In this document: piece by piece, positions 35,921-44,768 of the stretch
Position numbering within the stretch: position 1 is the first letter of the stretch
Layout of the letters: each line of letters starts with the position of its first letter
Origin: CAZOZZ01 sp965262425
GTDB taxonomy: Bacteria; Acidobacteriota; Terriglobia; 20CM-2-55-15
Length of the DNA stretch: 64,000 nucleotides
Assembly (NCBI GenBank): GCA_965262425.1
Contig: OZ253536.1
Location: 2,914,001 to 2,978,000, forward strand
Direction: 5' to 3'
The notes under the pieces: generated by a model
The model's input: the letters and a program-made list of their open reading frames with translations, nothing else
The model's database searches: none
What the model was told of the DNA's origin: nothing
Program-made: the position numbers and the translations under genes

Positions 35921-36046
35921 ATTCACCGCGACGACGCGAAGGACGCGGAGCGAAAGGGATTTAGTCGCAACGCAGATTCGGGGATTAAGATCTCTGCGCC
36001 TCTGCGGTGAAAAAAATCCCTTCGCGTCCGCGTCTTCGTGGTGAAT
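35921..36046. repeat. Imperfect inverted repeat of the ATTCACCACGAAGACGCG type
   Basis: The left arm ATTCACCGCGACGACGCGAA... (35921-35963) and the right arm ending GTCTTCGTGGTGAAT (to about 36046) are inverted copies with small differences, enclosing about 50 bp that includes TCTGCGCCTCTGCGGTG. Such repeats are widespread in environmental genomes. It is the main content of the 430 bp non-coding stretch 35718-36150; the rest shows nothing I can interpret. Confidence 0.65.
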
Positions 36047-36150
36047 CTATTCGCGCGTGAGCCTTGAACAGGTAGACGACGTAGCCTATGGCGATGGTGG
36101 CGGGGACGTCTGTGAAACCGGGTTGGGACTGCATACTGCAGCTCTCCGAC

Positions 36151-36921
36151 CTATCGCACGCACGTCCTGATTTCACGATGCACCCAGCTGAGAGAAATCG
36201 CGCAGTTGAACGTGATCGGTGCCCCCACCACGACGAACCCCTTGCCGCTCGGATCCCAGCCCGAAAACAATGGAAGGTCGCGTACCCGGGCCGGAACATC
36301 CGCATACGTCGCGTATCCCAGGCGAAGAGTGCCGACATCGTCGTCGTCGATTCCCGTCTGAGCCTTCACCGCCTGGCTGACCACGAGCGCCGGACGCTTC
36401 AACTCAAGCGTCGCACCGTATGCCTGGCCCTCGAACTCGACGTCGAGGCCGAACAGGAGCCCGTGCATGACCCGGACGGGCACGGGCTGGGACAGCTTCA
36501 CGCCTTCCCACTCGACCGAGCGCCCGATCGGCTTCAGGAGGAGCCTGCCCCGGGGAACATCGATCAACAAGTCGAACCTATTGAAAGTCGACGAACCGAC
36601 CATTCCGTCCATGACCTTCCCGGCGACGGTGAGTTCTTCGTCCGGGAACGCCGGGACGGTATCTGTGCGCACCACCACGCCTCCCATCGTGAGGGACGGC
36701 CGATCCCCGAGCCGGGCCGCGCCCGACTTCGAGAGGACCGTGTAGCTGGTGCTCACGATGAACTGAAGCTCGGTGCCGTCGGATGCCTCGACCGGTACGA
36801 TCAAGCGACCATCCTCGACCCTGAGCGGTATCTCGATCGTCCGGGCGCCCTGAGCCTCGGCGGACGCTGTCGAGCCCGCCGCCAACAGGACCAGCATCGT
36901 CGCCCACATCGTCCTCTTCAT
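36151..36921 (-). CDS. Secreted retropepsin-like protein lacking the catalytic aspartates
   Basis: 256 residues with a signal peptide (MKRTMWATMLVLLAAGSTASAEAQ). Two repeats resemble the pepsin/retropepsin half-barrel: IPLRVEDGRLIVPVEASDGTELQFIVSTSYTVLSKSGAARLG and LDVEFEGQAYGATLELKRPALVVSQAVKAQ. Where active family members have the D-T/S-G triad, this protein shows VSTSY and ELKRP, so it probably cannot cleave peptides. DGMVGSSTFNRFDLLIDVPRGRL is typical of the fold (the hGxxFL..F.hhID pattern). It is divergent from a PadR-ADOP operon and may be controlled by the same PadR; its role is unknown. Confidence 0.65.
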   Translation of the reverse strand: MKRTMWATMLVLLAAGSTASAEAQGARTIEIPLRVEDGRLIVPVEASDGTELQFIVSTSYTVLSKSGAARLGDRPSLTMGGVVVRTDTVPAFPDEELTVAGKVMDGMVGSSTFNRFDLLIDVPRGRLLLKPIGRSVEWEGVKLSQPVPVRVMHGLLFGLDVEFEGQAYGATLELKRPALVVSQAVKAQTGIDDDDVGTLRLGYATYADVPARVRDLPLFSGWDPSGKGFVVVGAPITFNCAISLSWVHREIRTCVR

Positions 36922-36943
36922 CTTGCCCCCTCCATCGCTTCTG

Positions 36944-36976
36944 TGTTATCTACTATACAGTGTGATCTACTCTACA
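36944..36976. promoter_or_regulatory. Direct-repeat operator candidate between retropepsin-like gene and PadR
   Basis: TGTTATCTACTATACA (36944-36959) is repeated as TGTGATCTACTCTACA (36961-36976), 14 of 16 bases identical with a 17 bp period. It lies in the 99 bp between divergent start codons (36921 and 37021), a likely PadR binding region. Confidence 0.6.
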
Positions 36977-37020
36977 CATATGCGGACTCTCGGACAAGTC
37001 CCTATCCAACGAGGTTCCAC

Positions 37021-37341
37021 ATGGCACGACCCCTCGGCCTGACGACGGCGGCAATTCTCGCGACGCTTCAACAGGGCGCGCGCTACGGTCTCGACATCAC
37101 GCAGCATTCCGGGCTGCTGCCTGGGACGGTCTATACGACCCTGCGCCGCCTGGAGAAACGAGGGCTCGTCCAGGGGCACTGGGAGGACCACGCCGTCGCG
37201 GAAGCCGAGCGTCGACCTCGCCGTCGGTATTACCAGCTCACACCGGACGGTGAGCGAGCCCTCGAGGAAGCGAGGGCCAACCTGGGCGCGATCGGTGCCG
37301 GCATCTTCGCGGGAACTGCCCGAGGCGAAGCCGAGTCATGA
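37021..37341 (+). CDS. PadR family transcriptional regulator (partner of ADOP 2)
   Basis: 106 residues from ATG 37021. A much longer open frame back to 36088 runs antisense through the retropepsin-like gene and is not real. The PadR winged helix shows LTTAAILATLQQGARYGLDI, LPGTVYTTLRRLEKRGLVQG and RPRRRYYQLTPDGERALEE. AGG lies near the expected ribosome-binding distance. It overlaps the ADOP 2 gene by ATGA (37338-37341). Probable repressor of its own operon, and perhaps of the divergent retropepsin-like gene. Confidence 0.9.
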   Translation: MARPLGLTTAAILATLQQGARYGLDITQHSGLLPGTVYTTLRRLEKRGLVQGHWEDHAVAEAERRPRRRYYQLTPDGERALEEARANLGAIGAGIFAGTARGEAES

Positions 37342-40067
37342 GCGATTCTGGAACCCTGTGGCCCAATGACTCAATTACACGGTGGAGCCGACGTGCGCTG
37401 CGTGTGGCGAACCTTCTGGTGCCGTTCAGGGGCCGACGGGAATGGCTGATGGAGTGGGAGGCGGAGCTCTGGCAACTCCGCAACAGCAAGGAAAATCCGG
37501 TGCGACTGGTCGCGTTTCTCACCGGGGCGTTCGGGCATGGGTTATGGGAATGGAAGGAGGGGTGGAGAATGGACATTTTGTTGCAGGACGCCAGATACGC
37601 ACTCCGGACGTTGACCCGCAGTCCGGGGTTCACGGCCGCAGCAGTGCTGATGCTGGCCATGGCGATCGGCGCGAACACCGCACTCTTCAGCGTACTCGAG
37701 CAGGCTGTGCTCACGGAGCCTCCCTTCCCCGAGGCCGAAAGACTGGTCGTCGTGGATAGCTTGTTTGGCATGGCCGAAGAGGACATGAGGGTCAGTAAAT
37801 GGTCCTACCCCAGGTATCAAGCGCTCGTCGACGAAGTCCGGTCCATCGACAACATCGCCGGCTACGGTCTCCGGACCATGACGTTGACCGAACTGGGCAA
37901 CCCGGCAGTCATCGGAGTGGAGACTGTCACCCCCGCGCTATTCGACCTGCTGGGCATCGAAGCCATCCGCGGTAGAGTTTTCGGACCCGACGAGGTCGAC
38001 AACGGTGATCCCCACATGGTCGCGCTCGTCAGCCACGGCTTCTGGCAAACACGCATGGGGGCCTCGCCCGACGCGGTCGGCGCATCCATGACCCTGGACC
38101 GTCTGCGTTTCACCGTACTCGGTGTCCTCGGACCGGGCTTCGACGGCATCACCGGGGGAGCCGAGCTCTGGATCCCGTTCTCGGCAATGCGCGAGGTGGA
38201 CAACGACAGTCTATTGGATGACGCCTGGAACCAGACGCTCAACCTCATCGGTCGTCTCGCTCCAGGCTTCACGGTGGAGAGCGCACGCAGCGAAGTGCAA
38301 ATTTTCGGCGCTACCATCATGGAACGATTCCCGCCGCCGGTGGCCGCTTCGAGGCTGGTCGCGGGAGCAGACGTCATACCGTATCGCACGGCGCGGGTGA
38401 ATCCCGTTGCGGAAACCTCGATGTTCGCCCTCTTCGGGGCGGTTGCGTTGGTCCTGTTGGTCGCGACTGCCAACCTGGCCAGCCTGCTGCTTGCCCGAGG
38501 TGCGGCGCGTGGGCGTGAGGCGGCTGTCCGAGCTTCGCTCGGAGCAGGACGGGCACGGCTCGTGAGACAGATGCTGACCGAGAGCCTCTCGTTAGCGGTC
38601 ATGGGGGGCGTGCTGGGCATCGGGGTCGCGTGGGTCGGCCTCGACGTGCTCGGAGCGTGGCTCACCGAAGCCGTGGGCACAGGCAGTGATCGTGGCCTCG
38701 AGTATCTCGACCCGGACAGTTTGTCGCTCGACTGGGGTGTGCTGATGTTCGGCGCACTGCTGACGGGCGGTGTGGGAGTCGTCTTCGGGATCCTCCCGGC
38801 CTTGCAGGCAGCCCGAACCAATCCGGCCGCGACTCTCAAGGGAGGGGGCGCGAGCCTCGGGGCCGGGCCGACGGCCTTCGGCCTCCCGGGTCAGACCGCG
38901 TTGGTCGTCTTTCAGGTCGGCGTGGCCCTGGTGCTGATGACGGGTGCGACACTGATGATGCGAAGCCTGGCAAACCTCCAGAGCGTCGATGTCGGCTACG
39001 ACTCCGAACGGCTCCTGACGGCGGTCTACGGGCTGACCCCGGCCGAGGAACAGGCCGGAGTGGATCTGGCGACCTTCCATCTCGATTTCCTCGAGCGGGT
39101 ACGAGCCCTCCCGGGCGTGGTCGGCGCGACGGTGGGTGAGATACCGATGGGCGGACCCACTTACCGAACCATCGTCATGGGGTCCGAGGGTGACCCCGAA
39201 CTGACACCCCAAATGCATACGTGGGTGCGACTGCAGCCGGTCGCGGACGGACATCTGGGCCTGCTCGGCGCCGACTTCCTCGAAGGCCGGGACATCGAAG
39301 CCGGTGACGGAACAGACAACGAGCGCGTGATCGTGCTGAACCAAAGGGCCGTCGACGTCCTGTTCCCCAACGGGAATCCCATCGGCCGGACAATCCAGCT
39401 CGGGTGGGCGGACTTCGCGGGAAATGGAGTCACGGTGGTCGGGGTCGTCCGAAGCATTCAGTTTGAGCAGGGCTTTGGCCTGGCGCCCGAACTGCAGGGC
39501 TGGGTATCCATGCGGCAGGCGCCTCGACCTTCGACAGGCCTCATGGTACGGACACAGGGCGATCCTCAAAGCCTCGTCCCGATCATCCGCCGGACGTTGG
39601 CTGAATTGAACTCCAGCCTCGCTCTGACTTCGGTAATGACGATGGAAGAGCGAGCGGCAGGCGTGACGGCACGACACCGCGTGGTCTCGATGCTTCTGGG
39701 CACCTTCGCGGGTATCTCACTGTTCCTAGTAGCGGCCGGCCTCTACGGGACTATCGCATTCACGGTGGCAGGCCGAACCCGCGAGCTGGGTTTGCGAGCC
39801 TCCCTCGGTGCGAATCGCAGCTCGCTGTTGGCGCTGGTTCTGAGGCAGGGCCTCGGCGGCACCGTGCTCGGGATCCTCCTGGGCCTGGTCGGCGCGTGGT
39901 GGACGACGCGCTTCCTCGAGGGGTTGCTGTTCGGGATCGATCCGGTGGATCCGCTGACGTTCGTCGGCGCTTCAGGGACACTCTTCCTGGTCGCCCTGGT
40001 CGCCGCATACCTGCCGGCCAGAAGAGCGATGCACATCGACCCGATGACCGCACTGAGAGAGGACTGA
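37338..40067 (+). CDS. ADOP-type ABC transporter permease 2
   Basis: 909 residues. The N-terminal prefix (TRWSRRALRVANLLVPFRGRREWLMEWEAEL) extends to about residue 73, then DILLQDARYALRTLTRSPGFTAAAVLMLAMAIGANTALFSV starts the first MacB core domain. An FtsX block at about 360-470 (LLVATANLASLLLARGAARGREAAVRASLGAGRARLVRQML) is followed by a second core and a second FtsX domain ending AAYLPARRAMHIDPMTALRED. It has eight predicted membrane helices in two groups of four. There is no ATPase subunit nearby. It is cotranscribed with PadR through a 4 nt overlap; the reading frame is intact, unlike ADOP 4 and 5. Confidence 0.92.
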   Translation: MSDSGTLWPNDSITRWSRRALRVANLLVPFRGRREWLMEWEAELWQLRNSKENPVRLVAFLTGAFGHGLWEWKEGWRMDILLQDARYALRTLTRSPGFTAAAVLMLAMAIGANTALFSVLEQAVLTEPPFPEAERLVVVDSLFGMAEEDMRVSKWSYPRYQALVDEVRSIDNIAGYGLRTMTLTELGNPAVIGVETVTPALFDLLGIEAIRGRVFGPDEVDNGDPHMVALVSHGFWQTRMGASPDAVGASMTLDRLRFTVLGVLGPGFDGITGGAELWIPFSAMREVDNDSLLDDAWNQTLNLIGRLAPGFTVESARSEVQIFGATIMERFPPPVAASRLVAGADVIPYRTARVNPVAETSMFALFGAVALVLLVATANLASLLLARGAARGREAAVRASLGAGRARLVRQMLTESLSLAVMGGVLGIGVAWVGLDVLGAWLTEAVGTGSDRGLEYLDPDSLSLDWGVLMFGALLTGGVGVVFGILPALQAARTNPAATLKGGGASLGAGPTAFGLPGQTALVVFQVGVALVLMTGATLMMRSLANLQSVDVGYDSERLLTAVYGLTPAEEQAGVDLATFHLDFLERVRALPGVVGATVGEIPMGGPTYRTIVMGSEGDPELTPQMHTWVRLQPVADGHLGLLGADFLEGRDIEAGDGTDNERVIVLNQRAVDVLFPNGNPIGRTIQLGWADFAGNGVTVVGVVRSIQFEQGFGLAPELQGWVSMRQAPRPSTGLMVRTQGDPQSLVPIIRRTLAELNSSLALTSVMTMEERAAGVTARHRVVSMLLGTFAGISLFLVAAGLYGTIAFTVAGRTRELGLRASLGANRSSLLALVLRQGLGGTVLGILLGLVGAWWTTRFLEGLLFGIDPVDPLTFVGASGTLFLVALVAAYLPARRAMHIDPMTALRED

Positions 40068-40120
40068 CACACTCGTCACAACCGCGTCCATTCTTGTCCG
40101 AGCGCCATACCAGATGTTAG

Positions 40121-40126
40121 TATAGT
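40121..40126 (+). promoter_or_regulatory. -10 box placing transcription start at the PadR ATG
   Basis: TATAGT lies 6 nt before ATG 40133. A possible -35 (TTGTCC, 40094-40099) is 21 nt away, rather far. No ribosome-binding site precedes the ATG, which fits a leaderless mRNA. Confidence 0.45.
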
Positions 40127-40132
40127 CACAAC

Positions 40133-40489
40133 ATGACTAAAATAAACGGGGGCCCCCGTCCAAAGCCTCTCGCGGAGTTCGAGCTCCTCGTGGTGCTCGC
40201 CGCTCTCCGTTTGGGTCCGCCTGAAGCCTACACCGTCTCAATCGTCAAGGACATCGAACAGAGGACTGGACGTTCAGTGAGGCGGGCGAACGTTTACACG
40301 ACTCTGGAACGGCTTGAGTCCAAGGGTCTGGTATCGACGCGCCTGGGGGATCCGCGACCGGAGCGGGGAGGCAAGGCGCGACGGCTCGTTACGGTGGAAC
40401 CGGAGGGCCTCGCCTCCGTCCGGGCAACGACGGGGGCCATCCTGTCGATGATCGAGGAACTCGATGACATGATCCTGGAGACCCGATGA
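40133..40489 (+). CDS. PadR family transcriptional regulator (partner of ADOP 3)
   Basis: 118 residues. LAEFELLVVLAALRLGPPEAYTVSIVKDIEQRTGRSVRRANVYTTLERLE is a PadR winged helix, and the wing-region signature is degenerate (RGGKARRLVTVEPEGLASV). The stop overlaps the ADOP 3 start by ATGA (40486-40489). The upstream -10 box suggests leaderless translation. It is the fourth PadR in the window and is distinct in sequence from the other three, so each probably recognises its own operator. Confidence 0.88.
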   Translation: MTKINGGPRPKPLAEFELLVVLAALRLGPPEAYTVSIVKDIEQRTGRSVRRANVYTTLERLESKGLVSTRLGDPRPERGGKARRLVTVEPEGLASVRATTGAILSMIEELDDMILETR

Positions 40490-43203
40490 CAGCACCCAGA
40501 TGGGCCCTGGCATTGTTACGACGCGTATCACCGCCGGGTCGAGCCGAGGATGTCCTCGGGGACCTGGAGGAAGCACACCGGAGTCGGGTCCAGCGATATG
40601 GTCGCGTGATTGGCGGTCTCCTGACCGGCCTTGAGGCACTGGATCTGGCGACCACACTGATGCGCGACCGAATCCGGCGATCGAGGAGCGGTCCGCCCGC
40701 TCGGTCAAAAGCCGAGCCGCCCGGACGCGGTCGGACCACCTGGGCCTCCTGGCTGGATTTCAAGCTGGGATTCCGGATGCTGGTCAAGTACCCGGGGTTG
40801 ACGCTGGTCGGTGGTCTCGCGATCGCATTCGCCATCGCCGTTGGCGCGAGTGCTTTCGAGTTCGTGATCCAGGTGGTCCACCCCACATTACCGTTGGACG
40901 AGGGCAATCGCATCGTCGGTCTCCGGCTCTGGAACACGACATCGAACAGAGTGGAAGCACGGGCGTTCGAAGACTTCGTCACGTGGCGTGAGGAACTCGA
41001 GTCGGTCGAAGACCTCGGTGCCTTCCGCACGCTTGAGCGCAACCTGATCATCGATGGCGGGCGAACCGCGCCAACCGAGGTGGCGGAAATCAGTGCGTCT
41101 GCGTTCCAACTGGCCCGCGTTTCGCCGCTGTTGGGCCGGTCTCTGCTCGAGGCGGACGAACGGGTCGGGGCACCGCCGGTCGTCGTCATCGGCCACGACG
41201 TCTGGCAGACACGTTTCGCGAAAACTCCAGACGTGGTCGGACGAAGTGTGCGCCTGGGGAGCGCCCCGGCCACGATAATCGGCGTCATGCCGGAAGGCTT
41301 CCGGTTCCCGGTGTCGCACAGCCTCTGGGTCCCGCTACGGCTGAACGCCCTGGACTACCCACGGCACCAGGGCCCTGCGATCCGGGTCTTCGGCCGTCTC
41401 GCTCCCGGCTTCTCGCTTACCGACGCGCAGGCGGAATTGACCTCCATCGGCTTGCGCTCTGGAGCGGACCTTCCGGACACCGAAGATCGCCTGGTTCCTC
41501 AAGTCTTGCCGTACGCGCAGTCGATCTCGAACATATCGGGCTGGGAATCGTTGGGGTTCATGTCGATCAATGTCTTCCTGGTGATGCTACTGATCCTGGT
41601 CTGCGGCAACGTCGCCTTGTTGATGTTCGCGCGTGCCGCAACCCGAGAGAGCGAGATCGTCGTAAGGACCGCCCTGGGGGCAAGCCGCGGCCGGATCATC
41701 ACGCAGCTCTTCGCCGAAGCGCTGGTGCTCGGGTGTGTGGCCGCACTCGCGGGGCTGGCGACCGCGGGGTTCGGACTGCGCTGGTGGCTGGGTGTGTTCC
41801 GGATTGAGTCCGGAGGACGGCTCCCGTTCTGGTTCAACGACAACCTGGCGGCCACAACCATACTCTACGCGGGCCTGCTCACGGTGCTCGGCGCAGGGAT
41901 CGCGGGGATCGTGCCCGCCCTGAAGGTGACCGGCCGGAGCGTCGAGGCGCGCCTCCGACAGGCAGGCGCCGGGGGCGGCAACCGACTGCGGTTCGGCGGC
42001 GTGTGGACCGCGGTAATCATCACTCAGGTGGCGGTCACGGTCGCTTTCCCCGCGACCGCGTTCTTCGCGCGACGGGAGGTGGTCCGGGTCCAGACTCTGG
42101 ATGTCGGATTCCAGGCGGAGGAGTACCTTTCGGTGCGGCTCGAGATGGAACCGGAGACCCCATTCGGCGCATCCGGAGACATGTCCCCCGAACAGTTCCG
42201 TGCGCGCCGCCGAGAGACGTACCGGGAGTTGGAACGGCGCCTGACCGGGGAGCCTGGCGTAACCGGGGTAACCTTCGTCGACCGGTTACCCCGCACGCAC
42301 CACCCCCAGCGATGGATGGAGGTGGATGGTCCCAATCCGGCGCCGGACGCTGTCGTTCTTCACCGAATCGGCGCCGCTTCCATCGATCTGAACTACTTCG
42401 ATGTCCTGGCCACGCCGATCCTCTCGGGCCGCGGCTTCCACTCCGGCGATGTGGGCTCCGACCCGGGCGTCGTGATCGTGAATCAGTCCTTCGTGGGGCG
42501 GATCCTGGGAGGCCGCAACCCGATCGGACGGAGAGTTCGTGACGCCGCCCCCGCGGGCAAGGAACCGGGTCCGTGGTACGAGATCGTCGGCGTCGTAGCC
42601 GATCTGGGTATGGTCAACGGCAACCCGGAAGAAGACGCGGGCCTCTACCATCCCGTGACATCCGGCGACGCCTCCCCGACCCACCTGGCCATACAACTCG
42701 GAGGGGACCCGGAATCGTTCGCACCGAGGCTCCGGCAGGTCGCCGCGGCAGTCGACCCCACTCTGAGGCTCCATGCGATCCTGCCTCTCGACGAAGTCGG
42801 AGAGACGTTGTGGCTGGAGATGGGCTTCTTGTTCTGGCTCCTCGTCCTGGTGAGTGCGATCGCCCTGCTGCTCTCGCTCGCGGGTGTCTTCGCGGTCATG
42901 GCGTTCACTGTGTCGCGGCGGACCCGCGAAATCGGGATTCGTGTGGCGTTGGGCTCCGATCGAAGACGGATCGTCGCGGCGATTTTCTCGCGGCCGCTCG
43001 CCGAGGTCGGGATCGGCATTATCGCGGGAGGCGGCCTGGTAGCCGCGCTGGTGCGCGCCGTAATTGGGGCACTGTCCGGGCGGGAGGTCGGGCTGGTCGT
43101 GGCCTATGCGGCGCTCATGATGATGGTGTGTTTGCTCGCATGCATCGTGCCCGCACGGAGGGCGCTCGGCGTCGAACCTGCCGAGGCGCTCCGGGAGGGA
43201 TGA
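40486..43203 (+). CDS. ADOP-type ABC transporter permease 3
   Basis: 905 residues. A different prefix type opens the protein: ALALLRRVSPPGRAEDVLGDLEEAHRSRVQRYG (1-40), resembling the RxxxGDLEE prefix of other ADOPs. Then LDFKLGFRMLVKYPGLTLVGGLAIAFAIAVG begins the MacB core. FtsX blocks lie around 365-480 (LLILVCGNVALLMFARAATRESEIVVRTALGASRGRI) and 780-905 (VMAFTVSRRTREIGIRVALGSDRRRIV ... ALGVEPAEALREG). No ATPase is adjacent. Sequence identity to ADOP 2 next door is only moderate, so the pair is not a recent tandem duplication. Confidence 0.92.
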   Translation: MTAPRWALALLRRVSPPGRAEDVLGDLEEAHRSRVQRYGRVIGGLLTGLEALDLATTLMRDRIRRSRSGPPARSKAEPPGRGRTTWASWLDFKLGFRMLVKYPGLTLVGGLAIAFAIAVGASAFEFVIQVVHPTLPLDEGNRIVGLRLWNTTSNRVEARAFEDFVTWREELESVEDLGAFRTLERNLIIDGGRTAPTEVAEISASAFQLARVSPLLGRSLLEADERVGAPPVVVIGHDVWQTRFAKTPDVVGRSVRLGSAPATIIGVMPEGFRFPVSHSLWVPLRLNALDYPRHQGPAIRVFGRLAPGFSLTDAQAELTSIGLRSGADLPDTEDRLVPQVLPYAQSISNISGWESLGFMSINVFLVMLLILVCGNVALLMFARAATRESEIVVRTALGASRGRIITQLFAEALVLGCVAALAGLATAGFGLRWWLGVFRIESGGRLPFWFNDNLAATTILYAGLLTVLGAGIAGIVPALKVTGRSVEARLRQAGAGGGNRLRFGGVWTAVIITQVAVTVAFPATAFFARREVVRVQTLDVGFQAEEYLSVRLEMEPETPFGASGDMSPEQFRARRRETYRELERRLTGEPGVTGVTFVDRLPRTHHPQRWMEVDGPNPAPDAVVLHRIGAASIDLNYFDVLATPILSGRGFHSGDVGSDPGVVIVNQSFVGRILGGRNPIGRRVRDAAPAGKEPGPWYEIVGVVADLGMVNGNPEEDAGLYHPVTSGDASPTHLAIQLGGDPESFAPRLRQVAAAVDPTLRLHAILPLDEVGETLWLEMGFLFWLLVLVSAIALLLSLAGVFAVMAFTVSRRTREIGIRVALGSDRRRIVAAIFSRPLAEVGIGIIAGGGLVAALVRAVIGALSGREVGLVVAYAALMMMVCLLACIVPARRALGVEPAEALREG

Positions 43204-43456
43204 GCCCCACCGTTCAACCGCTACCTTTTCTCTCGAATCTCGAGTGGCGGCCTTCCCCTGTCCTGCCTCCTCATTGGTTCCGAATCGAAAAGCTCAGGTC
43301 CGGCAGATGATCGACGAACGGTGAGAGCGCGAAGAACTCCCGCTCTGCGCTCGGCGCTGAGGGTCAACATCGCCGCTTGCTTCTGAACCATACCAATATG
43401 TATCATGCCGAGCATTCATCGCGGCCCCGTTCACGATCCAGAAAGACTGAGACTAG

Positions 43457-44606
43457 TGGTCCCCGTCAAACAGACTGTAACTTATCGAGCTTCTTTCGGG
43501 CACGTTGAACTTTTTCAAGAATATCGGAAGCCGTTGCGGTCCAAATGAAGGGCTTCGGGTTCTGATTGTGACCCCCGACATATTCCTCCACGGCCTGGAT
43601 TAGCTCAGGAACCGAATGGAAAACCCCGCGCCGAAGCCGTTGTTCGGAAAGATCCCGGAAGAAGCGTTCGACCATGTTCAGCCAGGATGCACTGGTCGGT
43701 GTGAAGTGCACATGAAAGCGCGTGTTGCGCTTCAACCAGTTGACGACTTTCTGATGTTTGTGCGTGGCGTAGTTGTCGCAAATGATATGGATCTGTTTGT
43801 CTTTCGGCACGGAACGTTTGATCTGATTGAGAAACCGGATCCATTCCTGATGACGATGCTTCGGCATACAGGTCCCGATAATCGAGCCGTCCAGCGTATT
43901 GAGCGCGGCGAACATCGTGGTCGTCCCGTTGCGTTTGTAGTCGTGGGTGAGGGTGCCGCACCGCCCCTTCTTCAGAGGTAACCCGGGTTGCGTGCGGTCC
44001 AGGGCCTGCATCTGGCTCTTCTCATCGCAGGACAAAACAATGGCGTTTTCCGGAGGGTTCAGATACAAACCGACCACATACTCCAACTTCTCGACAAATT
44101 GTTTGTCGTTGGAAAGTTTGAAGGTGCGTGCCAGATGAGGCTTCAAGCCATGAGCCCGCCAGATTCTCCCTACCGTGGACTCGCTGACGCCGGTTGCCCT
44201 GGCCATCAAGGACCGGCTCCAGTGCGTGGCGTTCGGAGGCTTCCCTTCGACCGTCTTCTTCACGATCCGGGCCCGCTTCCGGCGGCCGATCGAGGGAATC
44301 CGTCCACTGCGGGAAGCGTCCTTTTCGATTCCCCCGAGGCCATCTTCAACGAAACGATCGCGCCAACGTCCGGCCTTTTGACGAGTGATGTCCAACTTGG
44401 TAGCGATCTCCTGATTGTCCAGACCCCCGGCGGCCAGCAAGACAATTCGAGATCGTTCCGCCAACCGGACCGCCACACTGCGGCTTCGGCTCAGTCGCTC
44501 CAGTTCCTTCCGCACAGGAATGTCCAATTTAATCGTCGGTGCTCTCCTCATATATACTCAGACGTAGGAAAGCTGAATAAGTTACATTAACTGTGACGGA
44601 CTACAC
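43457..44606. mobile_element. Intact IS630-family insertion sequence
   Basis: 1150 bp. 30 bp imperfect ends (21 of 30 match; shared inner part TGTAACTTAT and outer GTG...CCGTCA) are flanked by TA within CTAG on both sides (43454-43457 and 44606-44609). TA duplication, preferably in CTAG, is typical of IS630. The right-hand CTAG is the first bases of MITE M1 copy C, so the IS landed at the MITE end. One intact transposase gene. Confidence 0.9.
43466..44551 (-). CDS. IS630-family transposase
   Basis: 361 residues, uninterrupted. The N-terminal helix-turn-helix has RSRSVAVRLAERSRIVLLAAGGLDNQEIATKLDITRQKAGRWRDRF. The winged-helix_33-like region includes WSRSLMARATGVSESTVGRIWRAHGLKPHLARTFKLS. The DDE core has LSCDEKSQMQALDRT (first Asp), QIHIICDNYATHKHQKV (second Asp) and TPTSASWLNMVERFFRDLSEQRLRRG (Glu). 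It cuts and pastes the element at TA sites. The gene fills almost the whole IS. It is the only clearly intact transposase besides the IS4-family one. Confidence 0.95.
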   Translation of the reverse strand: MRRAPTIKLDIPVRKELERLSRSRSVAVRLAERSRIVLLAAGGLDNQEIATKLDITRQKAGRWRDRFVEDGLGGIEKDASRSGRIPSIGRRKRARIVKKTVEGKPPNATHWSRSLMARATGVSESTVGRIWRAHGLKPHLARTFKLSNDKQFVEKLEYVVGLYLNPPENAIVLSCDEKSQMQALDRTQPGLPLKKGRCGTLTHDYKRNGTTTMFAALNTLDGSIIGTCMPKHRHQEWIRFLNQIKRSVPKDKQIHIICDNYATHKHQKVVNWLKRNTRFHVHFTPTSASWLNMVERFFRDLSEQRLRRGVFHSVPELIQAVEEYVGGHNQNPKPFIWTATASDILEKVQRARKKLDKLQSV

Positions 44607-44608
44607 TA

Positions 44609-44768
44609 GGAGCCTGCGCGGCAGAAGAGATCTACTGCGAAAGCGGTATAATCGGTCCATATTTCCCCGATTTTTCGTTGAATAGAACCACTATTCGCCT
44701 CAAAATCGAGAAAATCTGGCCTCGATTCTCCACTTTCTCGTTACGATCACTTCTGCCGCGCAGGCCCC
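44609..44768. mobile_element. MITE M1, copy C
   Basis: 160 bp in the same orientation as copy A. Left end GGAGCCTGCGCGGCAGAAG, right end CTTCTGCCGCGCAGGCCCC (one change), with TA on each side (44607-44608 and 44769-44770). The left TA is shared with the IS630-family insertion. It lies just upstream of the GDPD gene and may provide part of its leader. Confidence 0.9.

Noticed and set aside
36088..37020. N-terminal extension of the PadR gene at 37021
   Set aside because: The extra 311 codons run antisense through the retropepsin-like gene; PadR homology begins at ATG 37021.
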